Positions 1 through 7,817 of a stretch of DNA of 64,000 nt are shown piece after piece. Numbering within the stretch: the stretch's first letter is position 1; every line of letters starts with the position of its first letter. Under the pieces are notes generated by a model. That model was not told the DNA's origin and searched no databases. It was given only the letters and a program-made list of their open reading frames with translations. This stretch comes from Streptomyces albus subsp. albus (GTDB lineage: Bacteria; Actinomycetota; Actinomycetes; Streptomycetales; Streptomycetaceae), in assembly GCF_000719865.1 (NCBI RefSeq), contig NZ_JOID01000018.1, positions 62,001-126,000 on the forward strand, written 5' to 3'. The position numbers and the translations under genes were made by a program.

Positions 1-488
1 TCGTCCGCGGTGGTGGTGGCGGGGGCGTCGCCGGTGGTGGCGGAGCGGGCGTCCCCGGCCGGGCCGGCCGCCCGCGCCGAACAGGCCGCGCACCGGCCGA
101 AGATGGCGAAGTGCTTCATATCGGTGTCGAAGCCGAAGGTCTCCCGCAGCCGCGCGGTGAAGGCGTCCGCGACGGAGAGATCGGCCTCGATCACCTCCGA
201 GCAGTCCCGGCAGACCAGATGCAGATGGTGGTGCCGGTCGGCGAGGTGGTACGTCGGAGCGCCGTGCCCGAGGTGGGCGTGGCTGACCAGGCCCAGCTCC
301 TCCAGGAGCTCCAGCGTGCGGTAGACGGTGGAGATGTTGACGCCCCCGGCGGTGCGGCGCACCTCGGTCAGGATCTCGTCCGGTGTCGCGTGCTCCAGCT
401 TGTCCACGGCCTCCAGCACGAGCTGGCGCTGCGGGGTCAGCCGGTAGCCGCGCTTCCGTAGATCGCTCTGCCAGTCGGTGGTCACCAC
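1..488 (-). CDS. nur: Fur-family metalloregulator, Nur-like (3' end cut by window)
   Basis: Metal-responsive repressor of the Fur family. The winged-helix N terminus is followed by the metal/dimer domain with a His cluster HHHLHLVCRDC at about residues 86-96 and a second Cys pair in FGRCAAC. The sequence closely matches my memory of Streptomyces Nur, the Ni-responsive regulator of superoxide dismutases and nickel uptake, including DTDMKHFAIFGRC; a sister Fur paralogue cannot be excluded. Start: a GTG at 488 lies 6 nt after a TACACT -10 hexamer (495-500 on the minus strand), so it is probably leaderless; the next GTG (485) is possible. About 162 codons are visible; the family is usually near 145 residues, so the Ala/Thr-rich tail is probably almost complete. 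Confidence 0.85.
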   Translation of the reverse strand, partial: MVTTDWQSDLRKRGYRLTPQRQLVLEAVDKLEHATPDEILTEVRRTAGGVNISTVYRTLELLEELGLVSHAHLGHGAPTYHLADRHHHLHLVCRDCSEVIEADLSVADAFTARLRETFGFDTDMKHFAIFGRCAACSARAAGPAGDARSATTGDAPATTTAD

Positions 489-786
489 GAGCCCAGTGTA
501 GGAGCCCCGCGGGGCCGCGCGTCCGGACGGCGTTCGACGGGCCGGGCGCGGCCGGCCTCCGCACCCGGCTCCCACCGTGTGATCCGGAACCATCCCCTCC
601 CAGGGGGTTGACCCGCGAGTCGAACATCTGGAGGGTTACGGATGCTTTGTCTTTCGGTTTGTGCCGACCTCCCCCCACCGGCCGGTGCTCAGCCGTCACT
701 GAGCGCATCCGTTTTTCGTGGATCCGCGGATCCGTAGAGCTGTAGGTCTGGCCGAGGGGCTTCCCCCGGCCCGGGAGGTGGGCCCC

Positions 787-1221
787 ATGAAGCAGGCTTC
801 GTCACTGGACGTGGCGGACGACGCGGAGCTGCGGACGTACCGCACGAGGCTGGTCGCGGTGCCGCAGCGCTTCGCCGTGGCCCGCAAGTCCGTCGGCGCG
901 CAGCTGCGGCTCTGGGGCTACGACGGCCTGATCGACTCCGCCGCCATGTGCCTCACGGAACTGCTGGCCAACGTCCACCGGCACGTGAGCTCGCACGAGT
1001 GCGGTCTGACGCTCCAGGCGCTGCCCGAGGGAGTGCGGATCTCCGTCAGCGACCGCTCTCCCGCCCTGCCCGTCGCCGACGAGGAGCCGGACTGGAACGC
1101 GGAGCGCGGGCGCGGCCTGTTCCTGCTCAGCCGCACCGCCGACCGCTGGGGCGCCGAGCGGACGCCGACCGGCAAGGAGGTCTGGGTGCTGCTCCTGGAC
1201 CCGGGGCGGGCGGGCGCGTGA
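787..1221 (+). CDS. RsbW-like ATP-binding regulatory protein
   Basis: 144-residue single-domain GHKL ATPase of the anti-sigma/serine kinase type common in Streptomyces. The N box LTELLANVHRHV sits at about residues 56-67 and the G box RGRGLFLLSRTADRW at about 107-121. Such proteins usually bind or phosphorylate an anti-anti-sigma partner, but no partner gene is adjacent. The start was chosen because GGGAGGTG lies 8 nt upstream of the ATG at 787; an upstream in-frame ATG at 718 has no such site. A 14-bp palindrome GGATCCGCGGATCC (720-733) lies in the leader and might bind a regulator. The gene is convergent with the nitrobindin-like gene. Family is clear, target unknown. Confidence 0.8.
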   Translation: MKQASSLDVADDAELRTYRTRLVAVPQRFAVARKSVGAQLRLWGYDGLIDSAAMCLTELLANVHRHVSSHECGLTLQALPEGVRISVSDRSPALPVADEEPDWNAERGRGLFLLSRTADRWGAERTPTGKEVWVLLLDPGRAGA

Positions 1222-1304
1222 CGGCGCGGCGGGCCGCTTGAAGAGGCGCGCTGTTCGAGGCGCGCTGCTCGAAGAGGCGGCGGCTTGCCCGAGGAGGCGG
1301 CGGC

Positions 1305-1868
1305 CTACTTGAAGAAGGCGATGCCGTCGTCCGGGAGGTCCTTCAGGTCCTTGGCCCATTCGCTCGGGTCCACGACCTTCTTGAGGTGCGCCGACATGTA
1401 CGGGCGCAGCTCGACCTCCGGGGTGGCCTTCTCGCCGACCCACATCAGGTCGCTCTTCACATAGCCGTAGAGCCGCTTGCCGCCGGAGTACGGGCCGGAG
1501 GCCGCGGTGCGGGCCACGGCGTCGGTGACCAGGTCGATCTGCGGCTTCTGGTCCGCCAGTTCGCCGTACCAGACCTCGACGACGCCGTCCTGCCGGACCA
1601 TGACGACCTCGACCTTGCGCTCCTTGTCGATGCGCCAGAAGCCCTTCTCGGACTCCAGCGGCCGGACCTTCTTCCCCTCCGCGTCGAGCTCCCAGGTGTG
1701 CGAGGTGTACTCCAGGAAGTCCCGGCCGTCGTGGCCGAAGGTGACCTCCTGGCCGAAGTTGCACTTCTCCGCGCCCGGGAAGTCGTGGACGCCGGCCCCC
1801 TCCCAGTTGCCGAGGAGGAAGGCGAGCGGGACGAGGTCCGGGTGCAGGTCGGACGGGATCTCGATCAT
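1305..1868 (-). CDS. Nitrobindin-like haem-binding beta-barrel protein (FABP-like, DUF1794)
   Basis: 187-residue soluble protein of the nitrobindin/THAP4-haem-binding family, predicted to form a ten-stranded barrel holding haem that reacts with NO or peroxynitrite. Visible hallmarks are the GxWxGxG motif in LLGNWEGAG at residues 18-26 and the C-terminal PYMSAHLKK, whose His161 is the likely axial haem ligand. Length fits the family. No signal peptide, so cytoplasmic. The ATG at 1868 has no strong Shine-Dalgarno. The small membrane-protein gene lies 61 bp upstream on the same strand, so the two may be co-transcribed. Role in NO or redox stress is inferred from the family only. Confidence 0.85.
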   Translation of the reverse strand: MIEIPSDLHPDLVPLAFLLGNWEGAGVHDFPGAEKCNFGQEVTFGHDGRDFLEYTSHTWELDAEGKKVRPLESEKGFWRIDKERKVEVVMVRQDGVVEVWYGELADQKPQIDLVTDAVARTAASGPYSGGKRLYGYVKSDLMWVGEKATPEVELRPYMSAHLKKVVDPSEWAKDLKDLPDDGIAFFK

Positions 1869-1929
1869 GAGTTCAGGCCCTGGCGATCTGTGGGGTGCGG
1901 TGTGGTGCGGTCGGTGCGGAGGCGGCCGG

Positions 1930-2031
1930 TCAGCGCTGTCCCTGGTACAGCTTCTTCCAGGTCAGAGCGCCGAACGCGAGCACGCCGACGACGACCAGGA
2001 CCAGCAGCACGGTGAAGAATGCCTCAAGCAC
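1930..2031 (-). CDS. 33-residue single-span membrane miniprotein
   Basis: A very short gene starting with GTG at 2031. The product begins MLEAFFTVLLVLVVVGVLA and ends TWKKLYQGQR: one hydrophobic helix (about residues 5-24) followed by a basic tail, so probably an inner-membrane miniprotein with the C terminus in the cytoplasm. A GAGAGG motif lies 9 nt before the start. It sits 61 bp upstream of the nitrobindin-like gene. Such miniproteins are readily missed by gene callers. The coherent hydrophobic/basic pattern and ribosome site support it; function unknown. Confidence 0.6.
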   Translation of the reverse strand: MLEAFFTVLLVLVVVGVLAFGALTWKKLYQGQR

Positions 2032-2207
2032 GGGAGCGCGCCTCTCGGAAGGGGGAACGACGGACCTTCCCCGAGTCTAGTCGGCGCCGCCCGGGGCGGC
2101 GGTGTGAGGTCCACCGCCGCCCCGGAACCGGCCGGACCGGGTGCGTCCGCCGTACCGGCGAGGCCGCTCGGCCGCTCAGCGGTTCGGCGGCTCGGCCGGG
2201 CAGCCGC

Positions 2208-3110
2208 TCAGCCGAGCAGCCGGGTCTGGAGGACCACCGTCTGCTGGAACGGCACCTCCGGGGTCTCCCCGGGGCTCGACTGGACGACCAGGGCGATGGT
2301 GTCGCCCGCCGTGATGTACGCGTGCCGGACCTGCCGCTTGCCGTAGGGCTCGGTCTCGTCGTAGACGTACTGGCTGCTGTCCCCGTCGCGGACGCTCGAC
2401 GGCCAGTCGCTGTTGAGGGCGGACTGCCGGGCCTCCACCAGATCGGCCTTGGCGAAGAGTCCGGCCGACGTGAACACCTCGCTGTGGACGTGGTCGGCGA
2501 GGCCCTCCGTATTGAACTGGAGCAGATGGATCCGGGTCCGGGTGCCGTCCGGCATGGTCCAGCCGCGGGCGGCGATGTGGCGGAGGGAGTTCTCGGTGAG
2601 CTGTTCGCGGATACCCCGGCGGTAGTTCTCGTCGTACTGCCCGAGGAAGTCCTTCGTCGCCAGCCAGCCGTCCTCGACGGGCAGCGTCCGGTCGGGCTTC
2701 GCCCCGGCGGGGGGCCGGAGGAGGAGGTCCCGGGCGTCGGCGTGGTGCACCGCGCCGGGGTTGTCCTCGTCGTACGGGCCCGGGGCGCCGGCGGGCAGGG
2801 CCGCCGGCTTCTGCGTCCCGTAGTCCCAGCGGCCGTCGTGCTCGGTGCCCAGTCCGGGCAGGTCGGTGCGCTCGGCCTGCGACAGTCCGTAGCCGACGCC
2901 CCCGGCGAGGCCGGCGAAGACGACGACGGCGGCGGTCCAGCGCAGGAAGGCGCGGAGGGCGCGGCGCCCGGGACGGGGGGCCGGGGCCGGGGCGAGGGCC
3001 GGGGTGACGAGGGCGGGCTGCCCGGTCCCGGTCGCCCGGGCTTCGCTTGTCCGAGCCTCGCTTCCCGGGGTCTCCGTTGCCGGGGTCTCCGTTGCCTGGG
3101 TCTCGGTCAC
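2208..3110 (-). CDS. Membrane-anchored sensor-like protein, third gene of operon
   Basis: 300 residues. A Thr/Glu/Ala-rich cytoplasmic tail with ATETP repeats (about 1-45), one membrane helix (about 57-77), then an extracytoplasmic domain to the C terminus. The domain contains HLLQFNTEGLADHVHSEVF and ends in a pattern (YVYDETEPYG...QTVVLQTRLLG) that parallels the first gene of the operon (YVYDRPQTEPGY...RQLERL), so the two are probably distant paralogues. The GTG start at 3108-3110 overlaps the previous stop in a GTGA arrangement, implying translational coupling. No enzyme motif; a ligand-sensing or surface role is inference. Last gene of the set. Confidence 0.7.
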   Translation of the reverse strand: MTETQATETPATETPGSEARTSEARATGTGQPALVTPALAPAPAPRPGRRALRAFLRWTAAVVVFAGLAGGVGYGLSQAERTDLPGLGTEHDGRWDYGTQKPAALPAGAPGPYDEDNPGAVHHADARDLLLRPPAGAKPDRTLPVEDGWLATKDFLGQYDENYRRGIREQLTENSLRHIAARGWTMPDGTRTRIHLLQFNTEGLADHVHSEVFTSAGLFAKADLVEARQSALNSDWPSSVRDGDSSQYVYDETEPYGKRQVRHAYITAGDTIALVVQSSPGETPEVPFQQTVVLQTRLLG

Positions 3111-3994
3111 ACGTACTCCCCGGGGGCGGTGATGTGGTCGAGCTGGTCCTTCATCAGCCCGGCCATGTCCTTGGCGGGGAGCGGCTCCCCGCCGGTGACG
3201 GTCAGCGTCACCAGGAGGTCGTCCGCCTGCGCCATGCAGTTCATGCCGGTCAGGCCGTTCTTCTCGGGCTTGGGCGCGAGGAGGCAGGTGGCGTTCTTGT
3301 GGCCCTTGACCTTCGGTCCGTCGCGGAAGACGCCCAGCATCTCGTAGAGCCGAACATAGGTCCTGGTCAACTCCCGCGCGCCCGCGCGGTTCTTCATGCG
3401 CATGATCTGGATCTGGGCGACGGTGCCGTGGTCCTCGGAGTGGTACGTGCGTCCGGCCAGGCCCTCGATGCGCAGCTTGTCCAGCGCCCGTTCGCGCTCG
3501 CGCCGCTGCTTCGCGGGGAGGTCCCGCCCGTACTCCTTGATCACCGCACGGGCGTCCGCACCGGTCAGGGCGTAGTCGTTGCCGAACTCGCCGATGTCCG
3601 GGCCCGGGGCGTGGTCGGGCGGCATGGGCAGCAGCCGGCCGGCGAGGGCGCGGACGCCGTCGGGCGCGCCGGCTCGGGATCCGTCCTTCGCGCTCTTCCC
3701 CTCCGCCTTCTCCGCACCGTCCGGCTCGGATGCGGGCTCGTCGGAGTCGGCCCACACCACGGTGGGCGCGGTCCGGTCGGCGGCGTCGAGCTTCTGGACG
3801 GCGTAGACGGTGCCGCCCCCGACCGCGCCGAGGCACAGGAGGACGGCCAGGCCGGTGGTGAGCGTCCGGCGGCGCGAGCGGCCCGACGGGGCGGAGGGCG
3901 GGAGTTCCGCGGTGTGCGCGGCGGGCGGCGGGACGGCGGCCGGTGCCGGTTCGGCGGGGGGCATGGGGCCGGGCGGGGTCACGGCGTCGTTCAC
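3107..3994 (-). CDS. Membrane-anchored sensor-like protein, second gene of operon
   Basis: 295 residues: Pro/Ala-rich cytoplasmic N terminus (1-40), an RRR stop-transfer, a transmembrane helix at about 45-66, and an extracytoplasmic domain from about 70. The domain is highly charged and holds two Cys about 20 residues apart (KNATCLL and GMNCMAQ), a likely disulfide. Architecture matches the genes on either side, and the ATG overlaps the preceding TGA (ATGA), so the three are translated together. It is the most divergent of the trio. No catalytic motif and no confident family name; I would describe it as a conserved actinomycete membrane protein. Confidence 0.7.
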   Translation of the reverse strand: MNDAVTPPGPMPPAEPAPAAVPPPAAHTAELPPSAPSGRSRRRTLTTGLAVLLCLGAVGGGTVYAVQKLDAADRTAPTVVWADSDEPASEPDGAEKAEGKSAKDGSRAGAPDGVRALAGRLLPMPPDHAPGPDIGEFGNDYALTGADARAVIKEYGRDLPAKQRRERERALDKLRIEGLAGRTYHSEDHGTVAQIQIMRMKNRAGARELTRTYVRLYEMLGVFRDGPKVKGHKNATCLLAPKPEKNGLTGMNCMAQADDLLVTLTVTGGEPLPAKDMAGLMKDQLDHITAPGEYV

Positions 3995-4896
3995 AAGCGC
4001 TCCAGTTGCCGTTCGGCGAGGGACATGATCGTGCCGCGGCTGACGGCCTTCTGGCCGTGGACGAAGATCTCCATCACGATGTCGCCGCGGCGGGCGAGGG
4101 CCCGCGCCGTATACACCGGCAGATATCCGGGCTCGGTCTGCGGCCGGTCGTAGACGTAGACGCGGCCCGCGGCCGTGCCCGGGATCGGTTCACCGTCGTT
4201 GCCGGCGTGCTTGTCCTCGCTCATGTACCACTGCTGGCCATCGAGGAATTCCGCGGAGTACACATTCTGGGTTTCGCGGAACTGGACGAGCCGGACGGAG
4301 ACGAAGGTGCCGTCGCCCTCCTCCCAGTCGATGACCGCGGCGCGGCGGAACGTCTCCTCGGTGAGCCCTTCGAACATGCCCGCGGGGTGCTCGAAGTTCT
4401 CCGCGTACTCGGCCGCCGTCATCCAGTCCCCGTCCGGTGCGCCGGGCGGGATCTGGGCGCCCTTGGGCTTCTTGAGCAGCAGCTTGCGCAGATCACCGCC
4501 GGTGCGCACGATCCGGTCCTCGCGGGCCGACAGCGGCTCGGGGCCGTCCTTGTCTCCGGCTGCGGCGGAGGGCGGCTCCGGTGCGCGCGGTACGGACTGG
4601 GAGAGCGGCGGGAGCGGCGTCGGCGGCCGGTCGTACTGGACGGCGTACCCGGTGACGACGCCGGTGAGCACGCCGAGCACCGCCGCCCCGGCGATCAGCG
4701 CCGCGGTACGGCCCCGTGGCCGGGACGGCCCGGCGGGTGCGGCCTCCGGCCGCGGCTCCGCGCGGGTCTCCTCCGTTGCTTCCACCGCGGGTTCCGCCGG
4801 TGGCGCCGGTGGCGCCGTGGCGGGCGCGGCCGGCGGTTCCGTGGGGGGACCTGCGGGCGGTTCGACGGATGGTCCGGTGGGTGGAGTAGGTGGCAC
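3991..4896 (-). CDS. Membrane-anchored sensor-like protein, first gene of operon
   Basis: 301 residues from a GTG at 4896, chosen because GAGGGG lies just upstream while longer in-frame starts (to 4953) have none. Pro-rich cytoplasmic tail (about 1-60), one membrane helix (about 64-86), then an extracytoplasmic domain of about 210 residues with VRLVQFRETQNVYSAEF and a C-terminal half resembling the third gene of the operon. The three genes overlap by 4 bp each and share one layout, suggesting duplication of a membrane-anchored module that may form a heteromeric complex. A functional partner such as a kinase is not nearby. Function unknown. Confidence 0.7.
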   Translation of the reverse strand: MPPTPPTGPSVEPPAGPPTEPPAAPATAPPAPPAEPAVEATEETRAEPRPEAAPAGPSRPRGRTAALIAGAAVLGVLTGVVTGYAVQYDRPPTPLPPLSQSVPRAPEPPSAAAGDKDGPEPLSAREDRIVRTGGDLRKLLLKKPKGAQIPPGAPDGDWMTAAEYAENFEHPAGMFEGLTEETFRRAAVIDWEEGDGTFVSVRLVQFRETQNVYSAEFLDGQQWYMSEDKHAGNDGEPIPGTAAGRVYVYDRPQTEPGYLPVYTARALARRGDIVMEIFVHGQKAVSRGTIMSLAERQLERL

Positions 4897-5033
4897 GAGC
4901 CCCTCGCATACGGGGGTGGAAGCGCGCGCACGGACCCGGTCCGAAGGGCCCACCCCTCTGGAAGTGTTGTACGGGCCCTGACAAGCGCCGGGGTCAAAGG
5001 GTTGTACGGGAAGCGTGGTTCTAGAGTGACCGC

Positions 5034-5396
5034 ATGGCGAAGAAGCTCGTGATCAAGGTGACGGCCGGGGCGGACGCGCCCGAGCGGTGCTCGCAGGCGT
5101 TCACGGTGGCGGCGGTCGCCGTTGCCAGCGGGGTGGAGGTCTCGCTGTGGCTGACGGGGGAGTCCGCCTGGTTCGCGCTGCCCGGGAAGGCGGCCGAGTT
5201 CGAACTCCCGCACGCGGCCCCGCTGCCGGACCTGCTCGACGCGCTGCTCGCGGGCGGCCGCGTCACGCTGTGCACGCAGTGCGCGGCCCGGCGCGGCATC
5301 GGGGAGGCGGACACCCTGGAGGGTGTGCGGATCGCGGGTGCGCAGGTCTTCGTCAGCGAGGCCATGGCGGACGGCACGCAGGCGCTCGTCTACTGA
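5034..5396 (+). CDS. DsrE-like sulfur-relay family protein
   Basis: 120-residue DsrE/DsrF-fold protein beginning MAKKLVIKVTAGADAPERCS. The glycine-rich turn and the Cys pair TLCTQC (Cys80, Cys83) are where sulfur-carrier members hold persulfides, which fits the nearby rhodanese and sulfur genes; the exact partner is unknown. The ATG at 5034 lies 6 nt after TAGAGT (5022-5027), so the mRNA is probably leaderless. The gene is divergent from the three-gene membrane operon and convergent with the DUF3099 gene. Family call is firm, sulfur-transfer role inferred. Confidence 0.8.
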   Translation: MAKKLVIKVTAGADAPERCSQAFTVAAVAVASGVEVSLWLTGESAWFALPGKAAEFELPHAAPLPDLLDALLAGGRVTLCTQCAARRGIGEADTLEGVRIAGAQVFVSEAMADGTQALVY

Positions 5397-5441
5397 TCTC
5401 CCCCGCGGGCATCCGTCCGGATGCCCGCGTGCGTGTGCGAA

Positions 5442-5696
5442 TCAGCCGCGGTCGTGGCGGTCGATCTCCCGCCACCAGCGGTCCGACTCCGGGTCACCGG
5501 ACTCGTCCCACCAGCGGTCCTCGGGACCGCGACGGTTGGCGACGATCGCGGCGACCGGCGGGATGGCCGCGGCGACCACGCACATGGCGATCGCGGCCGC
5601 CACCGACCACAGGCGGACCACGGACCAGGCCAGGACGAAGAGGGTCAGGCACGCGCCCATGAGGATGAAGTAGGTGCGCCGGCGTCGCGCGTACAT
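5442..5696 (-). CDS. DUF3099-like small membrane protein
   Basis: 84-residue protein with two adjacent membrane helices (about residues 9-30 and 32-53), a basic N terminus MYARRRR and a Trp/Asp-rich cytoplasmic tail (DRWWDESGDPESDRWW). This layout matches actinobacterial DUF3099 proteins. The ATG at 5696 lies 6 nt after TACGCT (5703-5708, minus strand), which supports leaderless initiation and settles the start over longer in-frame options up to 5780; the GGAG just before the ATG is too close to act as a ribosome site. Function unknown. Confidence 0.75.
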   Translation of the reverse strand: MYARRRRTYFILMGACLTLFVLAWSVVRLWSVAAAIAMCVVAAAIPPVAAIVANRRGPEDRWWDESGDPESDRWWREIDRHDRG

Positions 5697-5782
5697 CTCT
5701 CCAGCGTACGACCGGAATGCCCGCCCGGCTCCCGCCGGGGCCCGGGTCCCGGGGCGCGCCGAAGCGTTCGCGGTGCGCACGG

Positions 5783-5827
5783 CGCGGAGGGCCGCTCCCC
5801 GCGATGAGCGGGGCGCGGCCCTCCGCG
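5783..5827 (-). terminator. Strong hairpin downstream of the sulfurtransferase-DUF1416 operon
   Basis: 20-bp stem (5783-5802 with 5808-5827) with a single mismatch and a 5-nt loop GATGA. It lies about 160 bp past the DUF1416 stop on the minus strand; no T-tract, as usual for Streptomyces. The symmetric stem could also stop transcription from the opposite side. Confidence 0.75.
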
Positions 5828-5988
5828 GAGCCGTGCCGTGCTGTGGTGTTGTGGGCGGCCTGCCGAACCTGCCGAACGTGTCGGCCTGCCGGCACCCGCG
5901 GGTGCGGCGGGGTTCGGTGCGCCGGGGCGCGCGAGCGACCGCCCGTACCGCTCGCGCGGCCCCCGCGCCCGTACCGCCCGTACCGCCG

Positions 5989-6276
5989 TCAGACGGCGAT
6001 GGAGACCTCGGCGAGGCCGCCCTTCTGGGCGACGACCTTGCGGTCGGCCGTGCCGCCGGGCACGAGGGCGCGCAGCGTCCAGGTGCCCTCGGCGGCGTAG
6101 AAGCGGAACTGTCCGGTGGCCGAGGTGGGGACCTCGGCGGTGAACTCGCCGGTGCTGTCCAGCAGCCGGACGTAGCCGGTGACCGGCTCGCCGTCGCGGG
6201 TCACCTGGCCCTGGATCGTCGTCTCACCGGGCTTGACGGCCGACGCGTCCGGGCCGCCGGGCTGTGCTCCACACAT
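5989..6276 (-). CDS. DUF1416 (SseC-like) protein
   Basis: 95-residue protein starting MCGAQPGGPD with a beta-sandwich, carboxypeptidase-regulatory-like body (TTIQGQVTRDGEPVTGYVRL) and ending EVSIAV. It belongs to the actinobacterial DUF1416/SseC family, which is regularly encoded directly after thiosulfate sulfurtransferase, as here (80 bp downstream on the same strand). A role in thiosulfate or sulfane-sulfur metabolism is inferred from this pairing; biochemical function is not established to my knowledge. The conserved Cys at residue 2 is notable for a partner of a persulfide enzyme. Confidence 0.85.
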   Translation of the reverse strand: MCGAQPGGPDASAVKPGETTIQGQVTRDGEPVTGYVRLLDSTGEFTAEVPTSATGQFRFYAAEGTWTLRALVPGGTADRKVVAQKGGLAEVSIAV

Positions 6277-6356
6277 GTGCTGTTCCTCTGGTCGATGGGT
6301 GCTGTGCCGGGCCCCGGGGTGCCGGACCCGAGGGGCCGGGGGAAGGGCCGGGGGGA

Positions 6357-7196
6357 TTACTTGGCGGGGCCGAGCTCGATCGGCACGCCGACGAGCGAGC
6401 CGTACTCCGTCCAGGAACCGTCGTAGTTCTTGACGTTCTCCTGGCCCAGCAGCTCGTGCAGCACGAACCAGGTGAGGGCGGAGCGCTCACCGATGCGGCA
6501 GTAGGCGATGGTGTCCTGGGAGAGGTCCACCTGCTCGGTCTCGTAGAGCGCCTTCAGCTCCTCGTCCGACTTGAAGGTGCCGTCGTCGTTGGCGTTCTTC
6601 GACCACGGGATGTTACGGGCGCTCGGCACGTGGCCGGGGCGCTGCGACTGCTCCTGCGGCAGGTGGGCCGGGGCGAGCAGCTTGCCGCTGAACTCGTCGG
6701 GGGAGCGGACGTCGACCAGGTTCTTGGCGCCGATCGCGGCCACGACGTCGTCGCGGAAGGCGCGGATCGAGGTGTCCTGCGGCTTGGCCTTGTAGTCGGT
6801 GGCCGGGCGCTGCGGGACCTCGGCGACCAGGTCGCGGGAGTCCAGCTCCCACTTCTTGCGGCCGCCGTCGAGCAGACGGACGTCCTGGTGGCCGTAGAGC
6901 TTGAAGTACCAGTAGGCGTAGGACGCGAACCAGTTGTTGTTGCCGCCGTAGAGGACGACCGTGTGGTCGTTCGCGATGCCCTTGGCGGAGAGCAGCTTCT
7001 CGAAGCCGGCCTGGTCGACGAAGTCGCGGCGGACCGGGTCCTGGAGCTCCGTCTTCCAGTCGATCCGAATGGCGTTCCGGATGTGGTTCTTCTCGTACGC
7101 CGAGGTGTCCTCGTCGACCTCGACGATGGCGACCTTGGGGTCATCGAGGTGGGCCTCGACCCAATCGGCGTCCACCAGAACGTCGTTGCGGCTCAT
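6357..7196 (-). CDS. Thiosulfate sulfurtransferase (two-domain rhodanese)
   Basis: 279-residue tandem rhodanese. The N-terminal domain is the inactive type (ending YGGNNNWFASYAYWYFKLYG); the C-terminal domain holds the active loop CRIGERS with the persulfide-forming Cys233. It transfers sulfane sulfur from thiosulfate (or mercaptopyruvate) to acceptors such as cyanide or thiols in the cytoplasm. The ATG at 7196 is preceded by GGAGGAG at good spacing. It heads an operon with DUF1416, and a Cys-containing leader peptide gene lies 261 bp upstream, suggesting cysteine-responsive attenuation. The leader carries GGGGCAGTTC in two direct copies near 7212-7232. Often called CysA/SseA in actinobacteria. 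Confidence 0.93.
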   Translation of the reverse strand: MSRNDVLVDADWVEAHLDDPKVAIVEVDEDTSAYEKNHIRNAIRIDWKTELQDPVRRDFVDQAGFEKLLSAKGIANDHTVVLYGGNNNWFASYAYWYFKLYGHQDVRLLDGGRKKWELDSRDLVAEVPQRPATDYKAKPQDTSIRAFRDDVVAAIGAKNLVDVRSPDEFSGKLLAPAHLPQEQSQRPGHVPSARNIPWSKNANDDGTFKSDEELKALYETEQVDLSQDTIAYCRIGERSALTWFVLHELLGQENVKNYDGSWTEYGSLVGVPIELGPAK

Positions 7197-7457
7197 ATGT
7201 CTTCTCCTCCGGGGCAGTTCGGGGCAGTTCGGGGTGGTTCGGGTGATGCGGCGGTGCGGGTGTTCACGGCGGCCCGGGGCTGGTGGGCTCCGGGCGGTTG
7301 CGGACGTCCGGGTGGCGCTGGTTCGCTCGTTCGCGGTCTGCGGAGGGCGGGACCGGCGCCCGCTCAAGGGCGTCCGGCGGCCGGGCGGCGCGCACGGGCC
7401 TGCGCCTCAGGGGGAGGGAAGGCCCGCGGGGCCGGGGAAACGGGAGTGGTCACCCGC

Positions 7458-7538
7458 TCAGAAAGAGCGACACAGCATGGCGGCGACACGGCACAGGTCG
7501 ACTGCCCGCCGCTTCGTGAGATCCGCCTGTCGCTTCAT
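7458..7538 (-). CDS. Cys-containing leader peptide of the sulfurtransferase operon
   Basis: 26-residue ORF starting ATG at 7538: MKRQADLTKRRAVDL followed by CRVAAMLCRSF. Two Cys codons lie close to the stop, like the putative leader peptides upstream of sulfur genes in Streptomyces and the leaderless polycysteine sORFs that attenuate cysA2 operons in mycobacteria. A -10 TACGAT and a -35 GTGACA spaced 18 bp place the predicted transcription start exactly on the A of the ATG. Stalling at Cys codons when cysteinyl-tRNA is scarce would then change folding of the 261-nt leader and expose the sulfurtransferase start; that mechanism is inference. Confidence 0.7.
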   Translation of the reverse strand: MKRQADLTKRRAVDLCRVAAMLCRSF

Positions 7539-7545
7539 GGCCCCG

Positions 7546-7575
7546 ATCGTAGGGAGCGAGGGCCGGTCGTGTCAC
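7546..7575 (-). promoter_or_regulatory. Promoter of the leader peptide/sulfurtransferase operon
   Basis: Minus-strand -35 GTGACA (7570-7575), 18-bp spacer, -10 TACGAT (7546-7551), then 7 nt to the ATG of the leader peptide at 7538. Geometry predicts a leaderless transcript. Best-formed vegetative-type promoter seen in the window. Confidence 0.65.
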
Positions 7576-7795
7576 CGGTGTGTCATATGGCGAGACGCAA
7601 AAGTCTGCCATGTGGGATGGTGTGTGCCGGTGAGTGCCCGTCGGGGCGGGGCGGGGTCCGGTGGCTCCCGGTTTTCCGGGGCTCGGGACGCCGCCGTCTC
7701 GACTGTCGGGACGGCGGGTGAACATCCGTGCGGGAAGGGGGGATTGGCGCCCCGGGACGGCCGGTCGCACGACGGCGCGGTGGCAACGGTCCGGG

Positions 7796-7817
7796 CGCCG
7801 GCCTGCGCCGGCCGGCG
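7796..7817 (-). terminator. Hairpin abutting the DUF2993 stop codon
   Basis: Perfect 8-bp stem CGCCGGCC (7796-7803) with GGCCGGCG (7810-7817), 6-nt loop. It starts immediately after the TGA of the minus-strand DUF2993 gene. No T-tract. Confidence 0.5.
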
